In this document: in pieces, positions 15,141-23,194 of the stretch
Position numbering within the stretch: position 1 is the stretch's first letter
How the letters are laid out: each line of letters begins with the position of its first letter
From: Actinopolymorpha alba DSM 45243
GTDB taxonomy: Bacteria > Actinomycetota > Actinomycetes > Propionibacteriales > Actinopolymorphaceae
Reading direction: 5' to 3'
Assembly: GCF_000373925.1 (NCBI RefSeq)
Contig: NZ_KB892796.1
Location: 1-39,122 of the forward strand
DNA length: 39,122 nucleotides
Made by a program: the position numbers and the translations under genes
Notes under the pieces: model-generated
What the model was told of the DNA's origin: nothing
The model's database searches: none
Seen by the model: the letters and a program-made list of their open reading frames with translations, nothing else

Positions 15141-16175
15141 TCAGGCCGGGAGCGAGGGCGGTAGGCCGAAGAGGGGGAAGAGTTGCTCGGTGTCGAGGAA
15201 CGCGTTGATGCCCGTGATCCGGCCGTCGGAGATCTCCAGCACCTGGATCGCGAACGGCGTGTAGGTGCCGTCGGGCCCGTCATGGCGATACTGGGCGAAC
15301 GCCGGAGAGCCGTTCGCCGCCAGCGGGATCATGCGCGACCCATGGCAGCCATGGCCAGGGCCGAGCATCCAGTCGCGGATGATGCTCGGACCGCGCAGCC
15401 ACAGGGGGTACGGCGGCATCGACATGGTGGCGTCGTCGTGGAGCAGGGACACCAGGCGATCAAGGTCGTACCGCTCGAACGCGTCGACGTATGCCGCGAC
15501 CAACTCCCGCAGGCTTTCGTCCTCGACCTGAGGTGAGCCGCTGGCCGTCACGCCGCTGGCGGCGAGCGTGGCGCGGGCCCGCTGGAGTGCGCTGTTGACC
15601 GACGCGACGGTGGTGCCGAGCAGATCAGCGACCTCGCTCGCCTGCCAGCGCAGGACCTCCCGAAGGATGAGGACCGCGCGCTGCCGGGGCGGCAGGTGTT
15701 GGAGCGCGGCCACGAACGCCAGGCGTACGGTCTCGCGCGCGATGGCGACCTCGGCCGGGTCACCGTCGGTCGACAGGATCTGACCGTCGGGCATCGGCTG
15801 GATCCAGGTGGTCTCGGGCAGGGGGGCGCCGATCGGCGCCTGGATCTCCGTCCTCGACGGACCGAGGTCCATCGGCCGGGCGCGCCGCTGCCGGCTGTTG
15901 AGCATGTCGAGGCAGACGTTGGTCGCGATGCGATAGAGCCACGACCGCAGGGCGGCCCGCCCCTCGAAGCTGTCGAAGCTTCGCCACGCCCGGAGGTACG
16001 CCTCCTGGACGGCGTCCTCGGCCTCGAAGCCTGATCCCAGCATGCGGTAGCAGTGACTGGTCAGCTCGACTCGGTGCTCCTCGAGCCGGCCCTCCAACTC
16101 CCCGGACTCGAGCGTGCCCGACTGCTGCTCAGGCGCGTCCCGATCGGTGACCTCAGTGGTGAGGTGATTGGTCAT
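15141..16175 (-). CDS. ECF sigma factor with C-terminal SnoaL-like domain (SigG/SigJ-like)
   Basis: A 344-residue extracytoplasmic-function sigma factor. Region 2 spans about 32-100 (AEDAVQEAYLRAWRSFDSF, RSWLYRIATNVCLDML). Region 4 spans about 150-205 (LPPRQRAVLILREVLRWQA, then SVNSALQRAR). A SnoaL-type alpha+beta domain follows at about 220-335 (AYVDAFERYDLDRLVSLLHD). Sigma factors of this type usually lack a classical anti-sigma partner, and the C-terminal domain modulates activity; none is encoded beside it. The start ATG at 16175 has GGAAAGGA upstream; the longer open frame overlaps the ArsR gene and is not family-like. A perfect 15-bp dyad lies 38 bp upstream. Confidence 0.92.
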   Translation of the reverse strand: MTNHLTTEVTDRDAPEQQSGTLESGELEGRLEEHRVELTSHCYRMLGSGFEAEDAVQEAYLRAWRSFDSFEGRAALRSWLYRIATNVCLDMLNSRQRRARPMDLGPSRTEIQAPIGAPLPETTWIQPMPDGQILSTDGDPAEVAIARETVRLAFVAALQHLPPRQRAVLILREVLRWQASEVADLLGTTVASVNSALQRARATLAASGVTASGSPQVEDESLRELVAAYVDAFERYDLDRLVSLLHDDATMSMPPYPLWLRGPSIIRDWMLGPGHGCHGSRMIPLAANGSPAFAQYRHDGPDGTYTPFAIQVLEISDGRITGINAFLDTEQLFPLFGLPPSLPA

Positions 16176-16212
16176 CGGCGGATCGTGTCCTTTCCACCCC
16201 CGACCAGCGCTT

Positions 16213-16227
16213 CGTACCGGGGGTACG
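16213..16227. promoter_or_regulatory. Palindrome upstream of the sigma-factor gene
   Basis: CGTACCgggGGTACG, two perfect 6-bp arms, lies 38 bp upstream of the sigma start. Possible operator or part of an autoregulated promoter. Confidence 0.35.
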
Positions 16228-16325
16228 GGCCCACCGTAAGACGTCCCACCGACAACCCGCAGCCCCTGACGCTGTGTCACCGCCTGGGCCGGCCCACGCG
16301 CGCGGTGTTCTGGGCCTGCGGTGGC

Positions 16326-16355
16326 TGGACATGTGACCTTTCGGTCACGTATTCT
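16326..16355 (+). promoter_or_regulatory. Promoter with embedded ArsR-type operator
   Basis: TGGACA (16326-16331) and TATTCT (16350-16355) are separated by 18 bp. The perfect inverted repeat GTGACC-tttc-GGTCAC (16333-16348) fills that spacer almost exactly. Transcription would begin at about 16362-16363, the first base of the GTG of the ArsR-like gene, so the mRNA is likely leaderless. Repressor binding here would block RNA polymerase directly. Confidence 0.6.
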
Positions 16356-16362
16356 CGCTGGC

Positions 16363-16713
16363 GTGGCAACCGACGACAGGGGCTCCGACGACGACCGGGT
16401 CTTCAAGGCGCTGGCCGACCCGACACGGCGGTTCCTCCTCGACCTGCTCTTCGCGCGTGACGGCCGCACGCTCACCGAACTCGAGTCGGAACTGGAGATG
16501 ACCCGCTTCGGCGTCATGAAGCACCTTCGGGTCCTCGAGGAGGCGGGCCTTGTTGTCCCCCGGCGGTCGGGCAGGGAGAAGTTGCATTTCCTCAATCCGG
16601 TGCCGATCCGCCTCATCCATGACCGATGGATCGACAAATACACCGAACGCCAGATAGCGGCGCTCGTTGATCTCAAGACCGAGCTGGAAGAGAAGGGCAA
16701 GAAGGATGACTGA
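16363..16713 (+). CDS. ArsR/SmtB-family winged-helix regulator
   Basis: A 116-residue regulator of the type paired with SRPBCC genes. DDRVFKALADPTRRFLLDLL is the classic N-terminus. TELESELEMTRFGVMKHLRVL is the recognition helix region, and GREKLHFLNPVPIRLIHDRW the wing and dimer helix. No Cys metal site is visible, so it probably does not sense metal through a canonical cysteine motif. GTG at 16363 was chosen because the promoter predicts transcription starting there and no ribosome site is visible. The 3' end overlaps the SRPBCC gene by 8 bp. Confidence 0.9.
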   Translation: MATDDRGSDDDRVFKALADPTRRFLLDLLFARDGRTLTELESELEMTRFGVMKHLRVLEEAGLVVPRRSGREKLHFLNPVPIRLIHDRWIDKYTERQIAALVDLKTELEEKGKKDD

Positions 16714-17182
16714 GAACATCACCACTCACCAGGTGTACCGCGTCTATATCAAGGCGACGCCAGAGGCGATCTGGGAGGCGATCACCACTCCCGAGTGGTC
16801 GAAGAAGTACGGCTATCAGGCGCCGGTGAGCTACGACCTGCGGCCCGGTGGTGCATTCCAATGCGAGGCGAGCGAGGCGATGAAGGAGCACGGCGCCCCC
16901 GACAACATCCTCGACGGCGAGGTGGTGGAGGTCGACCCGCCGCGCAAGCTGGTCCAGACCTGGCGAGCCGTCTGGACTGGCGAAGGTTTCACCCGCCTCA
17001 CCTACGAGCTCGAAGAGGAGCCGGGCGGCATCACGAAGCTGACGCTGATCCACGACCTGCAGGGCGCACCGCAAACTGCGGCGCAGATAGCGGGCGAGCT
17101 CGAGGGCGCCGGTGGTGGCTGGAGCCAGGTCCTCAGCGACCTCAAGACGCTGCTCGAAACCGGCAAGCCGATGTACAGCTGA
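16706..17182 (+). CDS. SRPBCC/AHSA1-family protein
   Basis: A 158-residue START-like fold protein (Activator of Hsp90 ATPase homologue 1-like). VYRVYIKATPEAIWEAIT starts the domain and TPEWSKKYGY follows. GEVVEVDPPRKLVQTWRAVW and TKLTLIHDLQGA form later strands, and GGGWSQVLSDLKTLLETG the C-terminal helix that lids a ligand cavity. ATG at 16706 has AAGAAGG upstream and overlaps the ArsR stop by 8 bp. The pair is a widespread actinobacterial two-gene unit in which the ArsR protein controls the SRPBCC gene. Ligand unknown. Confidence 0.9.
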   Translation: MTENITTHQVYRVYIKATPEAIWEAITTPEWSKKYGYQAPVSYDLRPGGAFQCEASEAMKEHGAPDNILDGEVVEVDPPRKLVQTWRAVWTGEGFTRLTYELEEEPGGITKLTLIHDLQGAPQTAAQIAGELEGAGGGWSQVLSDLKTLLETGKPMYS

Positions 17183-17202
17183 TGCCACCCAGGCCAGGCG
17201 AG

Positions 17203-17251
17203 CAGGCTGGCAGGGTCGCGCGGCGGATCCCCACGCGACTCTGCCGGCCTG
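17203..17251. terminator. 18-bp-stem hairpin between convergent genes
   Basis: Arms 17203-17220 and 17234-17251 pair over 18 positions (two G-U wobbles as RNA) around a 13-nt loop, in the 106-bp gap between the SRPBCC and DUF998 genes. No T-run is present; it is a strong candidate bidirectional terminator. Confidence 0.65.
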
Positions 17252-17288
17252 GATGCTCTCTCTGCTCTATCGGCTGATCAGGTTCGGA

Positions 17289-17954
17289 TCATCGCGACGG
17301 CTCACGCGTTGGCCGGAGTAGGTGCACGGCCAGAGCGCCGATCCACGCGAACCCCACGATGATCGCCAGGCGCTGGAAGAGTCCGCCCACCGGCACGAAC
17401 GCAGACTGGCGCGAGAAACCAAACGAGGCAAGGACAAAACAGGTCATGAACACGACCGCGGTGAGGACCGAATAGACCGCCCATCCCATCCGCCGCCCAG
17501 ACCGCGCGAACCGGTAGGCGACCACGAAGCAGGCGGCCGGCAACGCCGTGAAGACAGGCAACGAGAACGCGTCATGCAACGCGCCGTTGACGGTCCCCTC
17601 CGGCACCAGGGGAGAGCCCGGTGGATAGCCGCCGATCGGGTCCGTGACGAATACCCCGGCACCGATCAGGCCGACCCCGACGAGGCCGACCAACAGCGGG
17701 GCCCAGATGCCGCCGTCGTACCTCCGGATGGCGGGTCGAAGCCCGATCGCGAACGCCAGTATCAACGCTCCGGTGACCAGGAAGTTGACGACCTGTGTCC
17801 AGCCGGTCTCTCCGAGCGCGAGCGAGCTCACCGGATGCCGTAGCGGGTCGTAATTCGGGCGGGTCACACCCTCGACGAGAAAAACGAGGACAAACAGCGC
17901 CGGGCCGACCACACCACACGCCAGCAGAACGCGCTCGCGAATCTCCGGTTTCAT
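17289..17954 (-). CDS. DUF998 family integral membrane protein
   Basis: A 221-residue protein with about six predicted membrane helices. Examples are LLACGVVGPALFVLVFLVEG, VVNFLVTGALILAFAIGL, PLLVGLVGVGLIGAGVFV, a helix within YSVLTAVVFMTCFVLASF, and a last one before LLRPTREPSR. The RPNYDPLRHPVSSLALGETG segment after TM1 and DPIGGYPPG in the mid-loop are DUF998 features. The function of the family is unknown. ATG at 17954. It is monocistronic and ends against the hairpin shared with the SRPBCC gene. Confidence 0.88.
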   Translation of the reverse strand: MKPEIRERVLLACGVVGPALFVLVFLVEGVTRPNYDPLRHPVSSLALGETGWTQVVNFLVTGALILAFAIGLRPAIRRYDGGIWAPLLVGLVGVGLIGAGVFVTDPIGGYPPGSPLVPEGTVNGALHDAFSLPVFTALPAACFVVAYRFARSGRRMGWAVYSVLTAVVFMTCFVLASFGFSRQSAFVPVGGLFQRLAIIVGFAWIGALAVHLLRPTREPSR

Positions 17955-18058
17955 GCGCGGCAGCCTACTGATCTCTCGCGACCGACCGGCGATTTCTCAC
18001 AAGCTCATCGCGATCCGGGCCAGCAGGTCACCAGCGGTTCGTCCCGGCCAGCGACAGC

Positions 18059-18784
18059 TCAGAGCAGGCTGCTCCAGTAGTCCCAGAAGCGCAGGCCGAT
18101 CAGGCCGATCACGACGATCGCCCAGCAGGTGAGAACCACCCCGTGATAGCTGGCGAGTGCGCGGGCGGCGCGCCGAGCCGGCCCCGGCAGCAGGAGGTGA
18201 CCCTGAACGAGGTTGTGCAGAGTGGTGTACCAAAAGATCGGGATGGTGACCGCCCACACGGCCATGCAGTACGGGCAGAGCGCGCCAATGCGATACAGAC
18301 TCTGGAAGATCAGCCAGTGTACGAACACCGCGCCGAACGTCACGCCGACTTGGAGGCCGATCCAGAACCACCGTCTGAACCTGGCACCAGCGAGCAGTGC
18401 GGCGCCCACAGCGACCACGACGCCGAACCCCGCGATACCGATCAGCGGGTTGGGAAACCCGAACACTTCGGCCTGGGGCTTGGTCATCACCGAGCCACAG
18501 GACAAGACCGGGTTGATGCTGCAGCTCGGCACGTAGGCGGGATTCTTGAGGAGTTCGATCTTCTCGACGGTGAGGTCGAATGCCGCGGCCAGGCCGATGA
18601 ACCCACCGATCAGCAGAAGCCAGGGCAAGAGCCGCGGAAACGGACCAGCCCGACCGACCGACCCTTCGGCGTCCACGCTGGCCGGGTCACGTCCTGCCCC
18701 GCTGTCAGCCGTCGAGCCGTGAGCCGTGCGCGAGGCCGCCTCTTCGTCAGTGGGCGACGTGGCCCTACTTGGCGAGTGCGGCAT
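18059..18784 (-). CDS. Vitamin K epoxide reductase family (VKOR) protein
   Basis: A 241-residue polytopic membrane quinone reductase that would reoxidise a periplasm-side thiol oxidase, the DsbB replacement in actinobacteria. Loop cysteines Cys88 and Cys96 (SCSINPVLSCGSV) and the active CPYC (Cys170/Cys173) are all present. The cytoplasmic N-terminus of about 50 residues is Ser/Ala/Asp-rich. It overlaps the upstream DsbA-like gene by 20 bp, implying coupled expression and a functional pair. ATG at 18784 is assumed; a shorter start is possible because the N-terminus is unconserved. Confidence 0.92.
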   Translation of the reverse strand: MPHSPSRATSPTDEEAASRTAHGSTADSGAGRDPASVDAEGSVGRAGPFPRLLPWLLLIGGFIGLAAAFDLTVEKIELLKNPAYVPSCSINPVLSCGSVMTKPQAEVFGFPNPLIGIAGFGVVVAVGAALLAGARFRRWFWIGLQVGVTFGAVFVHWLIFQSLYRIGALCPYCMAVWAVTIPIFWYTTLHNLVQGHLLLPGPARRAARALASYHGVVLTCWAIVVIGLIGLRFWDYWSSLL

Positions 18785-19502
18785 CGATAGCTCCCTTGAA
18801 ATCCTCGATGCTGCTGGGTTCGAGGAGTTCGCCGTTCAGGAAGAACGTCGGTGTGCCCCGCACTCCCAGGGCCTCACCGTCGGCGGCATCCTTGCGGATC
18901 CGCTCGAGAGTCGCCGGGTCGTTGTACGTCGCGTCCCACGCGGTCAGGTCGAGACCGAGATCGCGAGCGAAGCCCCGGAACGTCGCGTCGGCCGGGACCT
19001 GTTGCTCGCCCCACTGCGCCTGCGTTTCGTACATCCGCTGGTACATCGCCTCGAACTTACCCTGCCGCGCAGCCGCCTCGACCGCACGGGCGGCACGCTC
19101 AGCATTGAAATGGCTTTGAATCGGGAAATACCGAACCACGAAGGTCACCCGGTCGCCATACTCCTCGCGGAGTTGTTCAACGACGGGGTACGCCGCCCGG
19201 CAGGCCTCGCATTCGAAGTCGAGGAACTCCACCAGCGTCACCTTGCCGTCCTTGGCCGTCGACAGGCGGTGGCTGTCGGACCTGACCAGGCGGGAGTCCG
19301 CTGTCGCGCCGGCCGAGCCAGCAGACCCGCCCTCGTCGCGGGACTGGAAGGCGTTGAGCGCGAAAACCGCCGCGATGACGGCGACGAACGCGGCCGCCAC
19401 TGCGCCCGAGATGACGGCGTTGCGCCGGCGTTCGGCCCGTCGTTGCTCGGCCTGCAGCGCCTCGACCTTCTCCCGCCGCCGTTCACTCCGGTCCGCGCCC
19501 AC
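18765..19502 (-). CDS. Membrane-anchored DsbA-like thioredoxin-fold protein
   Basis: A 245-residue protein. A charged coiled N-terminus (REKVEALQAEQRRAERRR) precedes one membrane segment (about residues 29-50) and a DsbA/thioredoxin domain outside the cell. FECEAC gives the CxxC pair Cys98/Cys101, and GVRGTPTFFLNG carries the cis-Pro loop. It should introduce disulfides into exported proteins and be recharged by the VKOR protein encoded next. The GTG at 19502 has AAGGAGG 4 nt upstream, which decides the start over the in-frame codon at 19556. Confidence 0.93.
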   Translation of the reverse strand: MGADRSERRREKVEALQAEQRRAERRRNAVISGAVAAAFVAVIAAVFALNAFQSRDEGGSAGSAGATADSRLVRSDSHRLSTAKDGKVTLVEFLDFECEACRAAYPVVEQLREEYGDRVTFVVRYFPIQSHFNAERAARAVEAAARQGKFEAMYQRMYETQAQWGEQQVPADATFRGFARDLGLDLTAWDATYNDPATLERIRKDAADGEALGVRGTPTFFLNGELLEPSSIEDFKGAIDAALAK

Positions 19503-19606
19503 GTCGCCTCCTTGACCTCGCTGCGAGTTCCGCCGGGGCTTGCTTCGCCCGGGCACCCGACTCTGCTACGTCCGGATTAGGCCGAAAGTTCCGTTGGCAG
19601 CGTTCC

Positions 19607-20572
19607 ATGTGCGACCGGATGGCCAGTATCCATCCCGAACCTGAGGCGGTTCGGTCGCCCGCCCCCTCGGTGGTGTCCGGCACACTGGGGCGGGTGTCAC
19701 GCCAGGATTGGCGCTCTCCCCAGCAGCGGGCGCTCGACCACGTCACCGCCCGGTCCACCGGCGACCCGCTGGATCCGTCGCTGCGGGTCACCCTCAACTT
19801 CCACCCTGATCGGATCGACCCGTCCCGCGGCACGGGTGAGCGTGCTGCGGTGGTGGTGCTCCGCGCGCTGGCACGTGACGGGATCTATCGTTCGCAGTTC
19901 GAGACCGGCACCAGCAACGGCGGCCTCAGCGCACATCCGGGTGGCGACCGATGGCGCTGGGAGAGCCGGATCTTCGGTGGCGCGTACGACGATGCCCCCG
20001 CTCGAGAGCGCCCGAAGTATGGCGCGCTCAACTTCCGCGGGCGGGACTTCGGTGGCTCGCCGCGGTTCGGCTCGGCCCACCTTCGACTCGCTGCCGACGT
20101 ACTAACGCGTACGACTTTCTGCTTCCCGGACAGCTACATCGAGCAGGTGGACTTCGGCGTGGGGTCCCGGATGGCGTTGATCGAGAAGGCGGACAGCGCC
20201 GGCCGGGATTTCCTCGACGACTACATCGAGGCCCAGGTCCACGGGCCTTTGGAACTCGCACGAGACGTCGAGGCCGTCGTCCTCGACCCGTGCTATCGCG
20301 GCACGGAGATCGAGGAGATCGCGGGCGCCCTGCCGTGTGCGGTGGAATGGCATCGAGGATTCCGGCTGAGTGTCGACGTCCTGGAGAAGCATCCGGAGTT
20401 TCGCGGCCAGGAGTTCGTGGACCTCGGCCGAGAGTTGGCGCGCGACGGATATCTCGACGCTCGGATCATCGGCGCCGCTGCTCGTACGCGTCGCTATGAC
20501 GAACAGCCGCTCAAGCGAGTCTGGCACTACGTCGCGAGATTCGGCTGCCTCGACAAACGTTATTCCGGATAG
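19607..20572 (+). CDS. DUF3626 domain-containing protein
   Basis: A 321-residue soluble protein of an actinobacterial family with no assigned function. The family region begins near RSPQQRALDHV and includes VTLNFHPDRI, PKYGALNF, RFGSAHLRL, TTFCFPDS, DDYIEAQVHG and DVEAVVLDPCYRG. The order of PKYG, TTF-PDS and EAQVHG loosely resembles the strand, STS-like and E-x-Q/E elements of ADP-ribosyltransferase folds; that is inference only. Start is uncertain: ATG 19607 and GTG 19694 are both in frame and neither has a clear ribosome site. No obvious partner or immunity gene lies next to it. Confidence 0.8.
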   Translation: MCDRMASIHPEPEAVRSPAPSVVSGTLGRVSRQDWRSPQQRALDHVTARSTGDPLDPSLRVTLNFHPDRIDPSRGTGERAAVVVLRALARDGIYRSQFETGTSNGGLSAHPGGDRWRWESRIFGGAYDDAPARERPKYGALNFRGRDFGGSPRFGSAHLRLAADVLTRTTFCFPDSYIEQVDFGVGSRMALIEKADSAGRDFLDDYIEAQVHGPLELARDVEAVVLDPCYRGTEIEEIAGALPCAVEWHRGFRLSVDVLEKHPEFRGQEFVDLGRELARDGYLDARIIGAAARTRRYDEQPLKRVWHYVARFGCLDKRYSG

Positions 20573-20642
20573 CAGCCGCGCGACCGGGAAGTATCCAGCT
20601 ACAGAGCAGTTCGCTCCAAGGTGAGGTTTCCCGGAGGACAGG

Positions 20643-22016
20643 TTGAGTCGCGACGCGGCCACGAGCACGCCCCCGCCGATCAGCGGAGAGGCTGGGCCGC
20701 CACATCAGAGCCGGGGTAGGAATCTGTTCGCCGGGATCGCTTCGTCGGTGGTGAGTCGCGGCATCGGTGTGGTCGCGCCGATCGCGCTCATTCCCATTAC
20801 GTTGTCGTACTTCGGCGCCGACTACTACGGCCTGTGGATGGCAGCGACCGCGGTCACCGGAATGGCGGCGTTCGCGGATCTCGGAATCGGCTACGGCCTG
20901 ATGACCAAACTCGCACCCTGTTATTCGAATGGGGAAACGGAGAGGGCGCGGGCGTACATCTCGAGTGCGTACGAGATCCTGACCGTGGTGGCGGTCGCGA
21001 GCTGCGTCCTGCTGTGGCTGGCTTCTGGCGTCATCTCATGGTCGTCCGTCTTCAACGCGACCGGCTCGGCCACCGCTGACGACGCCCTCGCGATGGCCCT
21101 GGTCTGCCTCACGGCGTTCATCCTGAACGTCCCGCTCTCCCTGGTCGCCCGCGTGCAGTACGCCTATCAGCAGGTGGCCCAGAGCAACCTGTGGCAGTCG
21201 GCCGGAACGCTCTGCTCCCTGCCCCTCGCCCTGGTCGCGATCTTCGCCGATCTCTCGCCCATCGTGGTGGTCGCGGTCATCGTCTCGACCGCGCCGCTGG
21301 CCAACGCTCTCAACACTCTCTGGGTGTTCACTCGGCGGATGCCCGAGCTCGCGCCCTGGCGGCGTGGCCACCACCGCGGGCTCAGGTGGGACCTTCTCCG
21401 GCTGAGCGGGCGGCTGCTGGTCCTGACTCTGGTCGTGTCCCTGGCGAGCAACGCCGACACCCTGGTGATCGCGCACGCCCTCGGCCTGCCAGCCGTCACC
21501 GCCTATGCGGTTCCGGCGAAGCTGTTCGCCCAGCTTGGCCTCCTGGCCTCCCTGGTGAATCTTCCGTTGTGGCCGGCGCACGGCGACGCCCTGGCGCAAG
21601 GACAGCTTGACTGGGTACGACGGATCACCCGGCGGATGACGCTTGTGTCGGTGGGCGTGGTGCTCCTTCCGTCGATGGTCCTCGTGCTCAGTGGCGAGGT
21701 GCTGGCCGGTGTGCTTGGGCTGTCGATCGGATCAGATCGGTGGCTGCTGGCAGGACTGACCGCGTGGTACGTACTCCTCGCCGCCATCTCGCCCCGTTTC
21801 ATGGTGCAGAACGCCTCGGGCGTCATCGGGCCGCAGCTGGTCGGCTGGACGCTCTATCTGGTCTGCTCCATCGGCGCCAAGTGGTACGCCGCCACCCACC
21901 TGGGGCTCGCCGCCGTTCCGTTCGCCGGAGTGGTGACCTACCTGCTGACCGCATTGCCCTGCGCGCTGATCGGCTACCGGAGGGCGCTGCCTTCGGCACG
22001 TTCACCGGCCACCTGA
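20643..22016 (+). CDS. Wzx-like polysaccharide flippase (MOP superfamily)
   Basis: A 457-residue membrane protein with about 12-14 helices, expected to flip lipid-linked repeat units to the outer face. RNLFAGIASSVVSRGIGVV and ALIPITLSYFGADYYGLWM are the typical N-terminal helices, with ADLGIGYGLMTKLA next. The start is TTG at 20643, with GGAGGA just upstream. A non-family hydrophilic tail of 25 residues precedes TM1. The last 43 bp overlap, tail to tail, the end of the first O-antigen-ligase-like gene. It is the plus-strand edge of the polysaccharide cluster. Confidence 0.87.
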   Translation: MSRDAATSTPPPISGEAGPPHQSRGRNLFAGIASSVVSRGIGVVAPIALIPITLSYFGADYYGLWMAATAVTGMAAFADLGIGYGLMTKLAPCYSNGETERARAYISSAYEILTVVAVASCVLLWLASGVISWSSVFNATGSATADDALAMALVCLTAFILNVPLSLVARVQYAYQQVAQSNLWQSAGTLCSLPLALVAIFADLSPIVVVAVIVSTAPLANALNTLWVFTRRMPELAPWRRGHHRGLRWDLLRLSGRLLVLTLVVSLASNADTLVIAHALGLPAVTAYAVPAKLFAQLGLLASLVNLPLWPAHGDALAQGQLDWVRRITRRMTLVSVGVVLLPSMVLVLSGEVLAGVLGLSIGSDRWLLAGLTAWYVLLAAISPRFMVQNASGVIGPQLVGWTLYLVCSIGAKWYAATHLGLAAVPFAGVVTYLLTALPCALIGYRRALPSARSPAT

Positions 22017-23194
22017 GCCGGGGCCAGGACAGCGATCCGGGAGAACACCGCCAGCACGAGCCATAATGCCGGCTCGAGTTCCCAGTGCGCGGACAACCAC
22101 ATCGGGGTCCAGCAGACCAACAAGGATCCGACGACCAGGCCGCGATCTGGCGCCAGGCGGGTGCTCGTGACGAGGGACGCTCCGATGACGGCGACGAAGA
22201 TCGCCAGGCCGACGATTCCAAGCCCGCTACCGATCTCGAGCACCACGTTGTGTGCACCGAGCCACAACGGCGGAAGCGAACTGAAGCCGCCCGCACCAAT
22301 ACCCAGCAGCCAGTTCTCGCCGAAGGTCTGCCGCGCGAGTGGCCACAGAATCAGGCGGTACGTGAGATCGCCGGAGGAGCGTACGGACATCGCATCAAGC
22401 GCGACCAGCCACGTCGTACCGATTCCGCTCGAGAGGACACCGGCAATCAGGGAGATGCCGACGCACAGAACGGTGATGCCCGAGCGCCGGACCAACCTTT
22501 GTGCGGGAAGCCAGGCGATCGTCACGACAACACCGATCAGCGCGCCCCGGCACCCCGACTGGATGATCCCGAACGTCATCGCCGCCGCCGCGCCGATCAG
22601 GAGCACCTTCACCCAGCGGGCTGCCGCCTCGTGAATCCGCCACAGGAGGACCACGATCACGACACCGGTCGCGAGGGCGTAGGCGAGATTGTTGACGTTG
22701 ACGCCGGCTATTCCGTAACGGTCTGAGGACAGCGTCAGAGCGAACTCCGCGCCGGAATTCTCCCGAAGCACGACGCCCACGGCCGCGATACAACCGACCA
22801 GATAGCCCCACGCGACGACCACCAACGGCCTCCGGTGGGTGATCACGGCCCGTACGGCGAAGAAGATCGCCATCGAGGCGAGCAGGCCGCGCACGGTGTA
22901 CCAGGTCGTCAACGGGTCGAGCGCCCACACGATGGACAGCGCCGCCAGAACGCACAGCGCAGCGGCGAGGAGGTCGGGAGCTCCGAGGCGAAGCCGGGGA
23001 AGGCGCATCAGCAGGATCAAGGCGCCGACCACCGCGCCGCCGATCGTCGCGACCGGCGGCGCGACACTCGCCGCCGCGGCCACGCCAGCCAACACCCAGG
23101 AAGCTCCGCTTGCGCCCGGGTGCCTCGATCGGCCACTACCAAGCTTCGGCGGACGAGCGGCAACCACGTCGTGCCGCGGGATCAGCAACGTCAT
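21974..23194 (-). CDS. O-antigen ligase/polymerase-family membrane protein (copy 1)
   Basis: A 406-residue Wzy/WaaL-type protein with about 10-12 membrane helices and the large outer loop characteristic of the family (DLTYRLILWPLARQTFGENW, GIGAGGFSSLPPLWLGAHN). It is clearly paralogous to the gene at 28058-29296: both share NNLAYALATG, SGCRGAL/TGCRGAL, SGDLTYRL/TGDLTYRL, PMWLSAHWELE and the same order of helices. One copy may polymerise repeat units and the other transfer them to an acceptor. Its ATG overlaps the glycosyltransferase stop (ATGA, 23191-23194), so they are coupled. Confidence 0.88.
   Translation of the reverse strand: MTLLIPRHDVVAARPPKLGSGRSRHPGASGASWVLAGVAAAASVAPPVATIGGAVVGALILLMRLPRLRLGAPDLLAAALCVLAALSIVWALDPLTTWYTVRGLLASMAIFFAVRAVITHRRPLVVVAWGYLVGCIAAVGVVLRENSGAEFALTLSSDRYGIAGVNVNNLAYALATGVVIVVLLWRIHEAAARWVKVLLIGAAAAMTFGIIQSGCRGALIGVVVTIAWLPAQRLVRRSGITVLCVGISLIAGVLSSGIGTTWLVALDAMSVRSSGDLTYRLILWPLARQTFGENWLLGIGAGGFSSLPPLWLGAHNVVLEIGSGLGIVGLAIFVAVIGASLVTSTRLAPDRGLVVGSLLVCWTPMWLSAHWELEPALWLVLAVFSRIAVLAPAQVAGERAEGSALR

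Noticed and set aside
16176-16700. Extended N-terminus for the sigma factor
   Set aside because: It runs antisense through the ArsR gene and its promoter; the ATG at 16175 gives the normal family length.
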